This document shows positions 1 to 9,840 of a stretch of 64,000 nt of DNA, in pieces. The notes below the pieces were generated by a model. The model saw only the letters and a program-made list of their open reading frames with translations, searched no databases and was not told the DNA's origin. Position 1 is the first letter of the stretch. Every line of letters begins with the position of its first letter. The stretch spans positions 124,001-188,000 of the forward strand of contig NZ_QAJN01000007.1 of assembly GCF_003852425.1 (NCBI RefSeq). The letters run 5' to 3'. The position numbers and the translations under genes are program-made. Origin of the DNA: Paucibacter sp. KBW04. GTDB taxonomy: Bacteria; Pseudomonadota; Gammaproteobacteria; Burkholderiales; Burkholderiaceae_C.

Positions 1-1
1 C

Positions 2-286
2 TGCGTGCGCCACGGTATCGCCCCCCTGCCACAGGGCGGCGAGATCATCATCAGCGCCCAGCGCGATGCCATGACCCAGGCCCTGCAGCTCTGTGTGCGC
101 GACGACGGCCAGGGCTGCGAGCCCGGCCAGACCGAACGCCAATCCAAACCGGGCAGCTCCGGTGGCGTGGGCCTGAGCGCCTTGCGCCGCCGCTTTGCCC
201 TGGACTTTGAGGGCCAGGCCCGTATGCAGATCCACACCGCGCCTGGCCAGGGCTTCCGGGTCGATTTGTGGATACCCCAATATTGA
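2..286 (+). CDS. sensor histidine kinase, C-terminal part (LytS/YehU-like), cut by window edge
   Basis: This is the C-terminal piece of a histidine kinase whose start lies left of the window. The visible 94 codons hold the HATPase_c fold: a VRHGIAP stretch fits the N-box region of LytS-type kinases (usually H-G-I after the conserved Asn), then CVRDDGQG (D-x-G-x-G) and GVGLSALRRRF (G2-type box). It would phosphorylate the LytTR regulator that starts 25 bases downstream, as is usual for LytS/LytT pairs. The membrane sensor part cannot be seen. The family call is good; the signal sensed is unknown. Confidence 0.8.
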   Translation, partial: CVRHGIAPLPQGGEIIISAQRDAMTQALQLCVRDDGQGCEPGQTERQSKPGSSGGVGLSALRRRFALDFEGQARMQIHTAPGQGFRVDLWIPQY

Positions 287-311
287 AACCAAGCCAGCAA
301 GAACAGAGCCC

Positions 312-1106
312 ATGCAAAGCATCAGCACCTTGATCGCCGAAGACGAGCCCCTGGCCAGCGAGAGCCTGGCCGAATGGGTGAGCCAGCTGCCCCAGCTGCA
401 GCTGCAAGCCCAGTGCGCCGATGGCCCCACAGCCCTGGCCGAGATCCGCCGCCTGCGGCCGCAGCTGGTCTTCATGGACATCCAGATGCCCGGAATGACG
501 GGCTTGCAGGTGCTGCGCGCCTTGCAGCAAGACCTGGAGCTGGAAGGCCGGCCCCTGCCCACCGTCATCTTCACCACCGCTTACGACGAATATGCGCTGA
601 CCGCCTTCGAGCTGCATGCGGTGGACTATCTGCTCAAGCCTTTCTCGCAAGAGCGCTTTAAAGAGGCGGTGCAACACGCCTTGCAGAGTCGCAATTCACC
701 CAAGGCCATGAATGAGGCCTTGCAAGAAGTGGAACGGGCGGAGGAAGGAGGGAGCGCCGAGCAAGGCCTGCCGCTGGAGCCCCTGAGCCGCCTGCTGGTG
801 CGCGACCAGGGCAAGATCTTTCCCCTGCAAGTCGATGCCATCGAGTACCTGCGCTCCGACACCAAGTACACCGCCGTCGCGAGCCGAGGCCGCCAATACC
901 TGGTGCGCCTGCCCATCACCGCCTTCGAGCAAAGACTGGACCCGCTGCGCTTCATCAAGCTGCAGCGTTCTTGCATCGTCAATCTGGATTTCGTCGAGGC
1001 CATGACGCCGGACGAGAACTCGCAGCTGCTGGTGCAGATGCGGGACGGCAGCCGCTTCACGGCCAGCCGTGAGGTCTCCAAAAAACTGCGGGAGCAATCG
1101 ATATGA
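312..1106 (+). CDS. LytTR-family response regulator (LytT/AlgR-like)
   Basis: A 264-residue DNA-binding response regulator. Residues 1-125 form a receiver with the acidic pair in IAEDEP, the phospho-acceptor Asp in VFMDIQMPG, a conserved Thr in FTTAYDEYA and Lys in LLKPFS. The C-terminal ~105 residues form a LytTR domain (IEYLRSDTKYTAV, FIKLQRSCIVNLDFVE). The ATG at 312 is chosen because the receiver begins right there; the longer frame upstream reads into the kinase gene. It follows the kinase directly and overlaps the next gene by four bases (ATGA), so the three probably form one operon. Target genes cannot be read from the sequence; the coupled downstream gene is a candidate. Confidence 0.92.
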   Translation: MQSISTLIAEDEPLASESLAEWVSQLPQLQLQAQCADGPTALAEIRRLRPQLVFMDIQMPGMTGLQVLRALQQDLELEGRPLPTVIFTTAYDEYALTAFELHAVDYLLKPFSQERFKEAVQHALQSRNSPKAMNEALQEVERAEEGGSAEQGLPLEPLSRLLVRDQGKIFPLQVDAIEYLRSDTKYTAVASRGRQYLVRLPITAFEQRLDPLRFIKLQRSCIVNLDFVEAMTPDENSQLLVQMRDGSRFTASREVSKKLREQSI

Positions 1107-1837
1107 GCGCCTCTTACTTCGCCTTCGCTCGCCTGGCCTTGCTGAGCCTGGCCCTGGGCGCCAGCATGGGCCACAGCCTGGCCCAAGGCCGTGGCGAGGT
1201 CGAGGGCCAGCTCTACAGCCCCGGCCCCTTCGACCGCCTGCAGGTGGAAGGGCTGAGCCAGGTCAAGCTCAGCCAGGGGGACAAGGACCAGGTCTTTATC
1301 GTGGGCGACCCCGAGCTGCAAAAAACGGTGCAGCTCCAGCTGGTCAACAAACAACTGCGCATCGAGCCCAGCGGCGGCTGGAAGTTCTGGAACAACGCGC
1401 GCCTACAGATGGAGATCACCTTGCGTGACCTCAAGCAGCTGACCCTGGCCGGGGCCAGCGATGTGCATGCGCCCGGCCCGCTGAAGCTGAACGGGTTGAC
1501 GGTGCGCATCTCGGGGGCCGGCCAGGTGCGGCTGGACGACTTGACGGCCGAGCGCCTGGACTTCAATGTTTCGGGCGCTGGAGACGGCCAGTTGCGCGGC
1601 CAGGTCGCTCAGCTCAATCTGGGCATCTCGGGCAAGGGCAAGCTGCTGGCCGAGCAGCTGCGTGCCGGCCGCGCCCAGGTCAATATCAGCGGCATCGGCA
1701 ATGCCCAACTCTGGGTGGTTGAGGATCTGGCCGTGCACATCTCCGGCGTGGGCTCGGTGGAGTACTGGGGCCAGCCGCAGATCACAAGGCAAACCAGCGG
1801 GCTGGCAACGATCAAGGCCTTAGGGGAAAAGCGCTAG
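1103..1837 (+). CDS. exported GIN-domain (DUF2807) protein
   Basis: A 244-residue protein with an N-terminal signal peptide (hydrophobic core LALLSLALGASMG, likely cut near SLAQ-G) and a putative auto-transporter head GIN domain (DUF2807). The body is built of short beta repeats of the type LTLAGASDV, VRISGAGQV, FNVSGAGDG, NISGIGNA and HISGVGSV, typical of this right-handed beta-solenoid family. These proteins are found in the periplasm or at the envelope; the biochemical role is not established. The start overlaps the regulator stop (ATGA), so translation is probably coupled and the protein may be a target or partner of the LytTR system. No adhesin passenger or translocator domain is present. 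Confidence 0.85.
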   Translation: MSASYFAFARLALLSLALGASMGHSLAQGRGEVEGQLYSPGPFDRLQVEGLSQVKLSQGDKDQVFIVGDPELQKTVQLQLVNKQLRIEPSGGWKFWNNARLQMEITLRDLKQLTLAGASDVHAPGPLKLNGLTVRISGAGQVRLDDLTAERLDFNVSGAGDGQLRGQVAQLNLGISGKGKLLAEQLRAGRAQVNISGIGNAQLWVVEDLAVHISGVGSVEYWGQPQITRQTSGLATIKALGEKR

Positions 1838-1851
1838 CCGCGCACGCTCAA

Positions 1852-2355
1852 TCACGGCTCGCCTTCCCAGTAATCGAGGCCATTCTCCAGCCTCTGCACA
1901 AAGCTGCGCCCCTGGTTGGCGAAGACGCCGATCTTGCCGGAGTCGGGGTATTCGCAGACCTCGGGCCGCTCCTGGGTGCTGATGGACAAATAGCTCAGCG
2001 GCGCGTCCGAGGTATTGAGAATGTGATGCGGGTAATCGGGCCCGCAGGGGATGAAGATCACATCGCCCGCTTGAATTGGCAGCATCTCACCGGCCACCCT
2101 TAGCGTGCCGCTACCTGCGAGCACGATGAACATTTCTTCTTGCGTGTGATGGAAGTGGTAGGGGCAGCTTTGCTGGCCCGGCGCCACCGTGTCCACCCCG
2201 CAACCCAGCTTGCGGGCTTTGGTGCCCTCGGAGACGCCTCCGATCAGGCTGTCGTAGCGCGGCGCGCGCACAAAGCGTTCGCGTGCCACGGTCTGGTGGT
2301 TGCGGATCAACTGGTGGCGCAATTCTTCGGCGCGGCTGCTGCTAGATTCACTCAA
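1852..2355 (-). CDS. cupin-domain protein
   Basis: A single-domain cupin of about 167 residues. Cupin motif 1 is seen as [20 protein letters not shown] (metal-binding His, His and Glu) and motif 2 as [18 protein letters not shown]. Such small cupins bind a divalent metal and act as isomerases, dioxygenases or ligand-binding proteins; the substrate is not evident. No ATG lies near the domain start. I prefer the TTG at 2355, which has GGGGAG seven bases upstream; the next upstream candidate at 2451 would run deep into recQ. With that start the gene is divergent from recQ with only about 17 bases between start codons. Confidence 0.8.
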   Translation of the reverse strand: MSESSSSRAEELRHQLIRNHQTVARERFVRAPRYDSLIGGVSEGTKARKLGCGVDTVAPGQQSCPYHFHHTQEEMFIVLAGSGTLRVAGEMLPIQAGDVIFIPCGPDYPHHILNTSDAPLSYLSISTQERPEVCEYPDSGKIGVFANQGRSFVQRLENGLDYWEGEP

Positions 2356-2372
2356 CTCGGTTCTCCCCGACA

Positions 2373-4262
2373 ATGGCCGACTCCATGAGCCAGCATCCCC
2401 ATCATCCAGTCCTGCTGAACATCCTGCAAGAGGTGTTCGGTTATGGCGCATTCCGCGGCGCCCAAGAAGCCATCATCCAGCATGTGACGGGCAGCGGCGA
2501 CGCCCTGGTGCTGATGCCTACCGGCGGCGGCAAAAGCCTTTGCTACCAGATCCCCGCCATCGCCCGGCACCGCGCGGGGCAGGGCGTGACGGTGGTGGTC
2601 AGCCCCTTGATCGCGCTGATGCATGACCAGGTCGGCGCGCTGGAAGAGGCCGGTGTGCACGCGGCTTTTCTGAACTCGACCCTGAGCAATGAGCAGGCCT
2701 CGCATGTCGAGCGCGAGATGATGAGTGGCCGCCTGGTGATGCTGTACGCCGCACCCGAGCGCATCACCAACCCGCGCTTTCTGGCCCAGCTGGATTCGCT
2801 GTACGAGCGCGGTCTGCTGAGCCTGTTTGCCATCGACGAGGCGCATTGCGTCAGCCAGTGGGGGCATGACTTCCGCAGCGAATACCTGGCGCTCTCCCTG
2901 CTGCATGAGCGTTACCCCGAAGTTCCACGCATCGCGCTGACGGCCACGGCCGACGACCTGACCCGGGCCGACATCATCGAGCGCCTGCGGCTCGAAGAGG
3001 CCAGCGTTTTCATCTCCTCGTTTGACCGGCCGAACATTCGCTACGCCATCGTCGAGAAGGACAAGCCGCGCGAGCAGCTCTTGCGCTTCATCCGTGATGA
3101 ACACGAAGACGATGCGGGCGTTGTCTACTGCCAGAGCCGCAAAAAGGTGGAAGAAACCGCCGACTGGCTGGTGAGCGAGGGCATCAAGGCCCTGCCCTAT
3201 CACGCCGGCCTGGACGCCGCCCTGCGCCAAAAACACCAGGACCGCTTTTTGCGCGAGGACAGCATCGTGATGGTGGCCACCGTCGCCTTTGGCATGGGCA
3301 TAGACAAGCCGGATGTGCGCTTCGTCGCCCATCTGGACCTGCCCAAAAACATCGAGAGCTATTACCAGGAAACCGGCCGTGCCGGCCGCGATGGCGAGGC
3401 CGCCGACGCCTGGATGGCCTATGGCCTGGCCGATGTGGTGAACCAGCGCCGCATGATCGACGAGAGCCCGGCGGGCGAGGAATTCAAGCAAGGCCAGCGC
3501 GGCAAGCTGGACGCCTTGCTGGCCCTGGCCGAGGCGACCGACTGCCGTCGCGTACGTTTGCTCAGTTACTTTGGCGAAGAAAGCAAACCCTGTGGCAACT
3601 GCGACAACTGCCTGTTCCCGCCCGCCACCTGGGACGGCACCGAGGCCGCACGCAAGCTGCTCAGCTGCATCTACCGCTTCCAACAAAACGGCGGCCAGCG
3701 CTTTGGCGCCGGCCATCTGATCGACGTCTTGCGCGGCAAGGTCACCGACAAGGTCACCCAGTACGGCCACCAAAGCTTGAGCACCTGGGCCGTGGGCGCC
3801 GATCTGCCGGAAACGCAGTGGCGCGCCGTGCTGCGCCAGCTGATCTCGCTGGGCCATGTGGTGACCGAGGGCGAGTACATGACCTTGGTCTTGGCCGACT
3901 CGGCCCGCGCCGTGCTCAAGGGCGAGGTGCAGCTGCTCTTGCGCGTGCCCACGGTGGCACCCAAGCGGGGCAAGCTCTCGCGCACGAGCAAACCGAGTTC
4001 GGGCCGCAGCGGCAGCAGCGGTGCACCCGAGGATCTGGACGCAGCGGCCCAGGCCCGTTTCGATCAGCTCAAGGCCTGGCGTGCCGAGGTGGCCAAGGAA
4101 CATGGCCTGCCGGCTTATGTGATCTTCCAGAACGTCACCCTGGCCGAGATGGCCCGCCAACATCCGCAAAGCCTGGACGCGCTCTCCCACATCAGCGGCG
4201 TGGGCGCCAAGAAGCTGGAAGCCTACGGGGCGGAGATTCTGCGGGTGCTGGGCGAGAGTTGA
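2373..4262 (+). CDS. recQ: ATP-dependent DNA helicase RecQ
   Basis: A 629-residue RecQ helicase, near full length for bacterial RecQ. It unwinds DNA 3' to 5' in RecF-pathway repair and at stalled forks. Visible in order: the Q-motif region [10 protein letters not shown], Walker A TGGGKS (residues 50-55), the DEAH box (155-158), motif IV-VI segments ([28 protein letters not shown]), the RQC zinc site (C-R-R-V then CGNCDNC), and a C-terminal HRDC domain (about 555-625, ending [14 protein letters not shown]). The ATG at 2373 has no clear ribosome binding site; an in-frame ATG at 2385 is an alternative. It converges on the hybrid kinase gene that ends 7 bases downstream. Confidence 0.97.
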   Translation: MADSMSQHPHHPVLLNILQEVFGYGAFRGAQEAIIQHVTGSGDALVLMPTGGGKSLCYQIPAIARHRAGQGVTVVVSPLIALMHDQVGALEEAGVHAAFLNSTLSNEQASHVEREMMSGRLVMLYAAPERITNPRFLAQLDSLYERGLLSLFAIDEAHCVSQWGHDFRSEYLALSLLHERYPEVPRIALTATADDLTRADIIERLRLEEASVFISSFDRPNIRYAIVEKDKPREQLLRFIRDEHEDDAGVVYCQSRKKVEETADWLVSEGIKALPYHAGLDAALRQKHQDRFLREDSIVMVATVAFGMGIDKPDVRFVAHLDLPKNIESYYQETGRAGRDGEAADAWMAYGLADVVNQRRMIDESPAGEEFKQGQRGKLDALLALAEATDCRRVRLLSYFGEESKPCGNCDNCLFPPATWDGTEAARKLLSCIYRFQQNGGQRFGAGHLIDVLRGKVTDKVTQYGHQSLSTWAVGADLPETQWRAVLRQLISLGHVVTEGEYMTLVLADSARAVLKGEVQLLLRVPTVAPKRGKLSRTSKPSSGRSGSSGAPEDLDAAAQARFDQLKAWRAEVAKEHGLPAYVIFQNVTLAEMARQHPQSLDALSHISGVGAKKLEAYGAEILRVLGES

Positions 4263-4269
4263 GGCGCTC

Positions 4270-6342
4270 TCAGTCTGGGGCCTGGACATGCTGATCCAGC
4301 AAGGCCTGCAAGAGATCCCGCGGCGCCACCGGCTTGCGCAGAACCAGCAGATTGGCCAGCTCGGACTGCTCGGAGGGCTCGACCAGAGGCCCGCTCTCGC
4401 CGGAGAAGATCACCAGCGGCAGATCGGGCTCGCTCATGCGCACCAAGCGCAGCACATCCAAGGCCGATCGCGCCTGGGGCAGGCGGAAGTCGCTCAACAC
4501 CAGCTGGGGCCGAGGCTCAGCCGACCAGGCCGCGGCAAAGCAGGCCAGGTCCGCGAAGGCACGCAGCTGCAGGCCAAAAGACTCCAGCAGGCGCTGGGTG
4601 CTCAGGCGCACCAGGGCATCGTCCTCCACCAACCAAACCCGCAGGCCGCGCAGCGCCGCCAAACCCTCCAGGCTCTCCGCCGACTCCTCCGCGCCTGAGA
4701 TGGCCACGGGCGGGCGTGGCTCCAGCCGAGGCTGCAAGGCCAGCGCCGGCAGGCTCAGCGTGAAACAACTGCCCACGCCCAGCTGAGAGCTCACCGCCAG
4801 GCGATGGGCGGGCAGGAGCTGGAGCAAGGCCTTCACAATGGTCAGGCCCAGGCCCACACCACGCCCGCCCAGCACCGGGTGTTTGCCGCCCTGGAAAAAG
4901 GGCCGAAAAATCATGCCCTCGTCGACCAGGGCCGGTGCCATGCCCACGCCGTTATCGGCCACGGCGAGATGGATCTCAGCGCCCTCACGCCAGGCGCTGA
5001 GGCGCAGCCGCGCGGGCTCGCCCCTGCCCTCAGCCGCAGCGGGGCTGCGCCGGTACTTGATGCCGTTGGAAACCAGGTTGTCCAGGATTCGGCGCAGGAA
5101 CTCCGCGTCGCTGTGCGCGCGCAGCGCTGCGCCGGCCGGAGGGAGGCTGAGCAGCAAGTCCAGCTCGGCGTCGGCCGCCTGGCGCTGCCAAGCCTCCTGC
5201 AAGTCCTGCAGCAAAAGGCCCAGGTCCAGTGGCTGCAAACTGGCCTGGACCTGACCCGACTCCAGATGGGAGATGTCCAGAATCGAACGCAGCTGCTCGT
5301 GCAAGGCTTGGGTGGCCTGGCGGGTCAGGCGCAGCAAGTCTCTCGCAGGCTGGTGCTGCGCCTGCAAGATGGCTTGCTCCAGCGGGCGCTGGGCGCTCAG
5401 CAAGGCCTGCACTGGCTGGCGCAGATCATGCACGGCGCTGGCGATGAAGCGGGACTTCTCGGCGCTGCGCCGCTCGGCTTCCTGGCCCAGCCTTTCCTTC
5501 AGATTGAGCACCGCCTGCATACGCCCCTGGGCCTTGCGCCCGCTGCGGGCCAGGGCCTTGTTCAGGCGCGCCAGCTCCCGCTCTTGCAGCACAAAGGCGC
5601 GGTGCTGCCTTGCCAGCTCTTCACGCAGGCGGAAGGAACCTCGCGCAAACACCTCCAGACACCAGCTGACGAAGATGCCCACCAGCAAGACCGTGCTCAT
5701 GCACAGGGCAAATGCCAGCACGAAATGCTCGTCCGCCGCTCCCAAGCCGGGCCCGCGTGGCTTGAGGTAGTCACAGCTCAGCACGGTCAAGCCTGAGCAC
5801 AAGGCATAGCAAGCGGCCAGGCGCTGGGCCAGCCGACAAGGCAGGCCGAACAAGGCAAACGAGGCCAGGGTGGCGGCCAGCATGCCGGTGAAGAAAAAGC
5901 GCTCGTCATAGGGCGCGGGGGCCAATAAGGCCAGCACACAGCTGGAGAAAAAACCGAGCATGACGCCGCTGCTCAAAACGCGGTTGGCAAACTTCGCGTC
6001 CTTGCCAAAGCGCGGGCTCCAGAGCCGGCTGATCAGCAGCATCAGCAGCACGGTGGTGAGCAGGCGCAGGCCGATGATCAGCGGGCCGCGCGCCGCGTAC
6101 ACCGGGTCATGCGCCATCCAGACCAGGTCCAGGCCCACGAACAAGGTCCACATCAGGGTGGCCAGCAGGGCCGCCAGCCTGCGCGGCTGGGCCAGCTTGG
6201 AGACATAGTCCTGCACAAAAGCTTTTTCCGTCTCGGCCTCAAACGGCCGGGGCGGACGCAGCACTCGGGCGGAGGAAAAGCTCCCGTTGACGGGCTGGCT
6301 CAGCTGGCCCTGCCAGACGGCCTCGACCTGGGGCGCGTTCAC
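4270..6342 (-). CDS. membrane hybrid histidine kinase with C-terminal receiver (tandem copy 2)
   Basis: About 690 residues. Six or so hydrophobic segments (residues 55-235) form an unclassified membrane sensor region, followed by a coiled linker, a HisKA box with the phospho-acceptor His in ASAVHDLRQPVQA (about H305), HATPase_c motifs (NLVSNGIKYR, VADNGVGM, GVGLGLTIVKALL) and a C-terminal receiver (WLVEDDALVR, phospho-Asp in VLSDFRLPQ, Lys in LRKPVAP). There is no DNA-binding output domain, so it must act through another protein. It is a paralogue of the gene just upstream. The GTG at 6342 makes a four-base GTGA overlap with that stop codon, implying translational coupling; another GTG at 6381 is possible. 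The ligand is unknown. Confidence 0.87.
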   Translation of the reverse strand: MNAPQVEAVWQGQLSQPVNGSFSSARVLRPPRPFEAETEKAFVQDYVSKLAQPRRLAALLATLMWTLFVGLDLVWMAHDPVYAARGPLIIGLRLLTTVLLMLLISRLWSPRFGKDAKFANRVLSSGVMLGFFSSCVLALLAPAPYDERFFFTGMLAATLASFALFGLPCRLAQRLAACYALCSGLTVLSCDYLKPRGPGLGAADEHFVLAFALCMSTVLLVGIFVSWCLEVFARGSFRLREELARQHRAFVLQERELARLNKALARSGRKAQGRMQAVLNLKERLGQEAERRSAEKSRFIASAVHDLRQPVQALLSAQRPLEQAILQAQHQPARDLLRLTRQATQALHEQLRSILDISHLESGQVQASLQPLDLGLLLQDLQEAWQRQAADAELDLLLSLPPAGAALRAHSDAEFLRRILDNLVSNGIKYRRSPAAAEGRGEPARLRLSAWREGAEIHLAVADNGVGMAPALVDEGMIFRPFFQGGKHPVLGGRGVGLGLTIVKALLQLLPAHRLAVSSQLGVGSCFTLSLPALALQPRLEPRPPVAISGAEESAESLEGLAALRGLRVWLVEDDALVRLSTQRLLESFGLQLRAFADLACFAAAWSAEPRPQLVLSDFRLPQARSALDVLRLVRMSEPDLPLVIFSGESGPLVEPSEQSELANLLVLRKPVAPRDLLQALLDQHVQAPD

Positions 6343-8366
6343 TCGGGCTGCGTCGTCCCCGCGTCGGGGCGCGGTGGGCACAACGTCAACAAGGCCTGCA
6401 ACAAGGTCTCGGGCGTCACCGGCTTGCGCAGTGCAGGCAGATCGGCCAGCTCGGGCACTCGGGAGAAGTCGCCCGACTCGCCCGAGAACACCAGCATCGG
6501 TATCTCTCCCACGCCCTGGCGCAGGCTGCGCAAGACATCGACGGCGGTGCGATCGCCGGGCAGGCGGTAGTCGCTCAGCACCACATCGGGTTCACGCTCC
6601 AGCCCGGGCAGGGCCGCCTCAAAGGCCTGCAAGCTGGCAAAAGCCTCGCACACCATGCCGGCCGAGGCCAGCAGACGCTGGGTGGAATCCCGCACCAGAT
6701 CGTCGTCCTCCACCAGCAGCACATACAGGCCCTGCAGATGCTCATAGTGATGGCCGTCCGAGGGCAGCCCCGGGCTGGAGCGGGCGGCGCCGGGCGAAGC
6801 CGCAGGCAGGGTCAGGCTGAAGCTGCTGCCCTCACCCAGGCGCGACTGCAGGCCCAGTTGGTGGTCGGGCAACAAGGCCAGCAAGGCCTTGACGATGGCC
6901 AAGCCCAGACCCACGCCCTTGTCGCCCTGGCTGAGATGGTTGTTGGCCTGGAAGAAGGGCCGGAAGATGCTGCCCTCGTCGATCAGGGATTGAGGGATGC
7001 CGATGCCGTTGTCGACCACCGTCATGGTCAAGACCTGACCCTGTTGGCGGCATTGCAGTTTCAACCAGGCACCATCGGGCCGCGCAGGATCGCGGTACTT
7101 GATGGCGTTCGAGATCAGATTGTTGAGGATGCGTAGCAAGAACTGCGGGTCGGTGAAACCCACAAAGGGCAGGGGCTCTTGAGGCATCTCGCAGTAGAAG
7201 CGCGCCTGCTGCTCGGCCGCCTGCGCCTCCCAGCCTTCCTGCAAGGAGCGAATCAGGGCCCGTACATCCACCGGCATCGGCGTCGCCTTGACCATGCCTG
7301 ACTCCAGGCGCGAGATGTCCAGAATGGCGGCCAGCTGCTCGTGCAAGCTGGCCGCCGCCATGCGGGACAAGCTCAGCAGCGCCCGCGCCTCGCTGACATC
7401 GGCCTGCAAAATGGCCCGTTCCAAGGGGCGCTGCACATTGACGATGGCTTGCACGGGCTGGCGCAGATCGTGCACCGCGCTGGCGATGAAGCGGGACTTG
7501 TCGCGGCTGCGTTGTTCGGCCTCGACCCGCAGGCGCTCCTTCAAGGCCAGCACGGCCTGCATGCGCTCCTGCACCTCACGATTGGTCTGCGCCAGGGCCA
7601 GATTGACCCGGTGCAATTCCTCGCCCTGCAAGCGCACGGCCTCGTTCTGATGCGCCAAATCCTCGCGGGCCATGAAGGAGCGGCGGGCGAACACCTCCAA
7701 CAAATAGCAGACCACACAGCCCATCACGCCCACGGTGCTGAGGAAGAGCGCGGTGCTGAGCGGGTAATGCTGAGACTGCACCAAGTTGAAGTTCTGGCCC
7801 TTGCCTTGCACGCACCAGCCGATGGTGAGCGCGCTCAACATGCTGAGGCAGGCCGCCAGCTGCAAGGCCTGGCTGGCGCGCAGACCGAACAGGGTAAACA
7901 CCGCCACCGCCACCACCACCATGCCGGTAAAAAAGTAGAGCTGATCAAAGGGGTGAGGCACGATCACCGTCAGCATGCACATGGCGATATAGGCGGTGAG
8001 CGAGCCCAGCAGCACCAGACGATCGGCATACGCGGTGTCCTGCTTGAAGCGCGGCCGCCGTGTCAGCAGGAACAGGATCACGAAGAGCAGGGCAGCCCCC
8101 AATCTCACCATCACCACCTCGCGCACCACGGCGCGGTAGTTGGCGTCGGCTGCGGCCAGGGCGTGGTCCAGCAGCAGATAGGACAACCAGGTCAGCCCGC
8201 CCAGGATTAGCGCCGTGCGGCGCAGCGGGGCTAGGCGAGCGGTGAAGTCGAGCAGAAAATTTTGCTCGCGCTCGCCCTCAAACCGCCGCGGCAGCAAGGG
8301 CCATGGCGGCAGCCAGGACCCAAGTCCGCGCAAGCCCTTGTCCAAGAAAGAGAAAGCAGTTTGCAT
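6339..8366 (-). CDS. membrane hybrid histidine kinase with C-terminal receiver (tandem copy 1)
   Basis: About 675 residues with the same architecture as its downstream neighbour: membrane segments (about 50-225), a coiled linker with VQERMQAVLALKERL, HisKA with His 299 in ASAVHDLRQPVQA, HATPase_c (NLISNAIKYR, VVDNGIGIP, GVGLGLAIVKALL) and a receiver (LLVEDDDLVR, Asp in VVLSDYRLPG, Lys in LRKPVTP). The two copies share long identical blocks around the H-box and the receiver ends, so they arose by tandem duplication and then diverged, mostly in the membrane part. The ATG at 8366 is preferred over an upstream GTG at 8399 because the extra residues look unconserved. The signal is unknown. Confidence 0.87.
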   Translation of the reverse strand: MQTAFSFLDKGLRGLGSWLPPWPLLPRRFEGEREQNFLLDFTARLAPLRRTALILGGLTWLSYLLLDHALAAADANYRAVVREVVMVRLGAALLFVILFLLTRRPRFKQDTAYADRLVLLGSLTAYIAMCMLTVIVPHPFDQLYFFTGMVVVAVAVFTLFGLRASQALQLAACLSMLSALTIGWCVQGKGQNFNLVQSQHYPLSTALFLSTVGVMGCVVCYLLEVFARRSFMAREDLAHQNEAVRLQGEELHRVNLALAQTNREVQERMQAVLALKERLRVEAEQRSRDKSRFIASAVHDLRQPVQAIVNVQRPLERAILQADVSEARALLSLSRMAAASLHEQLAAILDISRLESGMVKATPMPVDVRALIRSLQEGWEAQAAEQQARFYCEMPQEPLPFVGFTDPQFLLRILNNLISNAIKYRDPARPDGAWLKLQCRQQGQVLTMTVVDNGIGIPQSLIDEGSIFRPFFQANNHLSQGDKGVGLGLAIVKALLALLPDHQLGLQSRLGEGSSFSLTLPAASPGAARSSPGLPSDGHHYEHLQGLYVLLVEDDDLVRDSTQRLLASAGMVCEAFASLQAFEAALPGLEREPDVVLSDYRLPGDRTAVDVLRSLRQGVGEIPMLVFSGESGDFSRVPELADLPALRKPVTPETLLQALLTLCPPRPDAGTTQPE

Positions 8367-8509
8367 GGATAGCCCACCGGTTCGGTCGGCCGATCTCACG
8401 CCAGCGCCATGCTCAAACCGAGTAGCGCGACCCTAGCATGGTGGAACTGGCGGGGCTATCCCCAATCCCCTTGCTCGCGCCCCCTGATTCAGGGGCGCCG
8501 TCGCCGGCC

Positions 8510-9811
8510 TCACTCCTCCCATTTGAAGCGGGCCAGCCCCAGGGCCGCGAACAGGGCCGAGAAGCCCAGCATCACCGCCACCGGCGCCAGCGCCGCCTCG
8601 GGCCCCAAGCCGCGCCAGGTCATGGCGTCCAGGCCGTCGACCGCCCAGCGCGTGGGCACAAAGAAGGAGATGGTCTGCAGCCACTCGGGGAAGACAAAAG
8701 AGGGCACCCAGGCGCCGCCCAGCATCACCATCAAGAGCGTCACCAGAATCGCCAGGCCACGGGTGGCCTCGGGCGTCTTGCCGATGGCGGCGATCAGCAG
8801 GCCAAAGCTCGCGGTCAAGATCGAGAAGGCAACGAGCACGGCCGCAAAGCCCAGCCAGCTGCCCTCCACCCTGACCTTGAACACCGCGAAGGCGACGGCG
8901 TAGATGGCCATGAACACGATCAAGGAGATCAGCGCGCAGCTGGCAATGCGGCTGCCCAGCAGCACCGGCCGGGACACCGGCGCGGCTCGCAGGCGCAGCC
9001 ACAGGCCTTGGCGTCGCATCAGCAGCAGGCCAACGCCGATGTCCACCCCCATCATCAGGATGAACTGCACGCCCATGCCGGCGAAGGAATGCGAGTAGCT
9101 GTTGTAGCGCGTCTCTACCCGCGCGCTGGCCTCCAGCTCGCGAGTGCTGAAGGGCATGCTCAGGCCTGCGGAGGCGGGGGCTGAAGCGGCTGCTGAGGCG
9201 CCCTCGGCGGCGGGGCCACTGGCACCCTGCTCCTGCACCTTGGCAATGCTGTCAAACATCTTGATCAGATCGCGGCGGCGCTCATCGGGCAGAGTGCTGT
9301 CCTGGTCCAGCTGGGTGCGCATGTCCTTGAGCATGGGGCTCTTGCCGCTGAAGACGTCCTGCGTCACCTGAGCCATCACATGCTGGGACAAGATGCCGCG
9401 CACCATGGGCAGAGCCATGGCCTGGGAGGGGTCGTAGTCCAGCCTGAGCTCCGGCTTCTTGCCGCCGCCAAACAAGGCTCTTGAGGCCTGATCGGCGAAG
9501 CCGGCCGGAAAGGTGACGGCGGCGCGCTGCTTGCCGGCCTTGACCTGGGCCAGCGCCTCCTCGGGCGCCAGCTCGATGACGAGCAGGCTGCTGTCGGCCT
9601 TCATGGCCGCGATGATCTTGCCCGTCATGGGGCTGCGGTCCAGATCGCTGATGGCGACGGGCACGGCGGCAGTTTTGCTATCGCTATTGCCGAACAGGCT
9701 GCCGAAAAAAGCGGCGATCAGAATGGGCGCGGCGATGCTCATCAGCACGGCGCGACGGTTGGCGAAGTAAAGCAGCAGGTCTTTGCGCAGCAGGGCGATG
9801 AAGGCGCTCAT
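8510..9811 (-). CDS. ABC-2 type transporter permease
   Basis: A 433-residue ABC-2 membrane protein. It has one N-terminal membrane segment (residues ~20-40: VLMSIAAPILIAAFFGSLF), a large extracytoplasmic domain of about 200 residues, then five or six C-terminal membrane helices with a typical FVPTRWAVDGL segment before the last. It pairs with the ATPase encoded just upstream on the same strand, the gap being about 28 bases, so the two form one exporter. This layout is shared with drug, antibiotic and lipid exporters of the DrrB/YadH/YhhJ type; substrate not determinable. An Ala/Ser-rich stretch inside the loop (about residues 200-220) is low complexity. Confidence 0.88.
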   Translation of the reverse strand: MSAFIALLRKDLLLYFANRRAVLMSIAAPILIAAFFGSLFGNSDSKTAAVPVAISDLDRSPMTGKIIAAMKADSSLLVIELAPEEALAQVKAGKQRAAVTFPAGFADQASRALFGGGKKPELRLDYDPSQAMALPMVRGILSQHVMAQVTQDVFSGKSPMLKDMRTQLDQDSTLPDERRRDLIKMFDSIAKVQEQGASGPAAEGASAAASAPASAGLSMPFSTRELEASARVETRYNSYSHSFAGMGVQFILMMGVDIGVGLLLMRRQGLWLRLRAAPVSRPVLLGSRIASCALISLIVFMAIYAVAFAVFKVRVEGSWLGFAAVLVAFSILTASFGLLIAAIGKTPEATRGLAILVTLLMVMLGGAWVPSFVFPEWLQTISFFVPTRWAVDGLDAMTWRGLGPEAALAPVAVMLGFSALFAALGLARFKWEE

Positions 9812-9840
9812 GGCATGTTCTCCTTGTCGTTCTTGTTTTT

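Noticed and set aside
2352-4289. 645-codon antisense frame opposite recQ
   Set aside because: It mirrors the conserved RecQ reading frame and has no domain.
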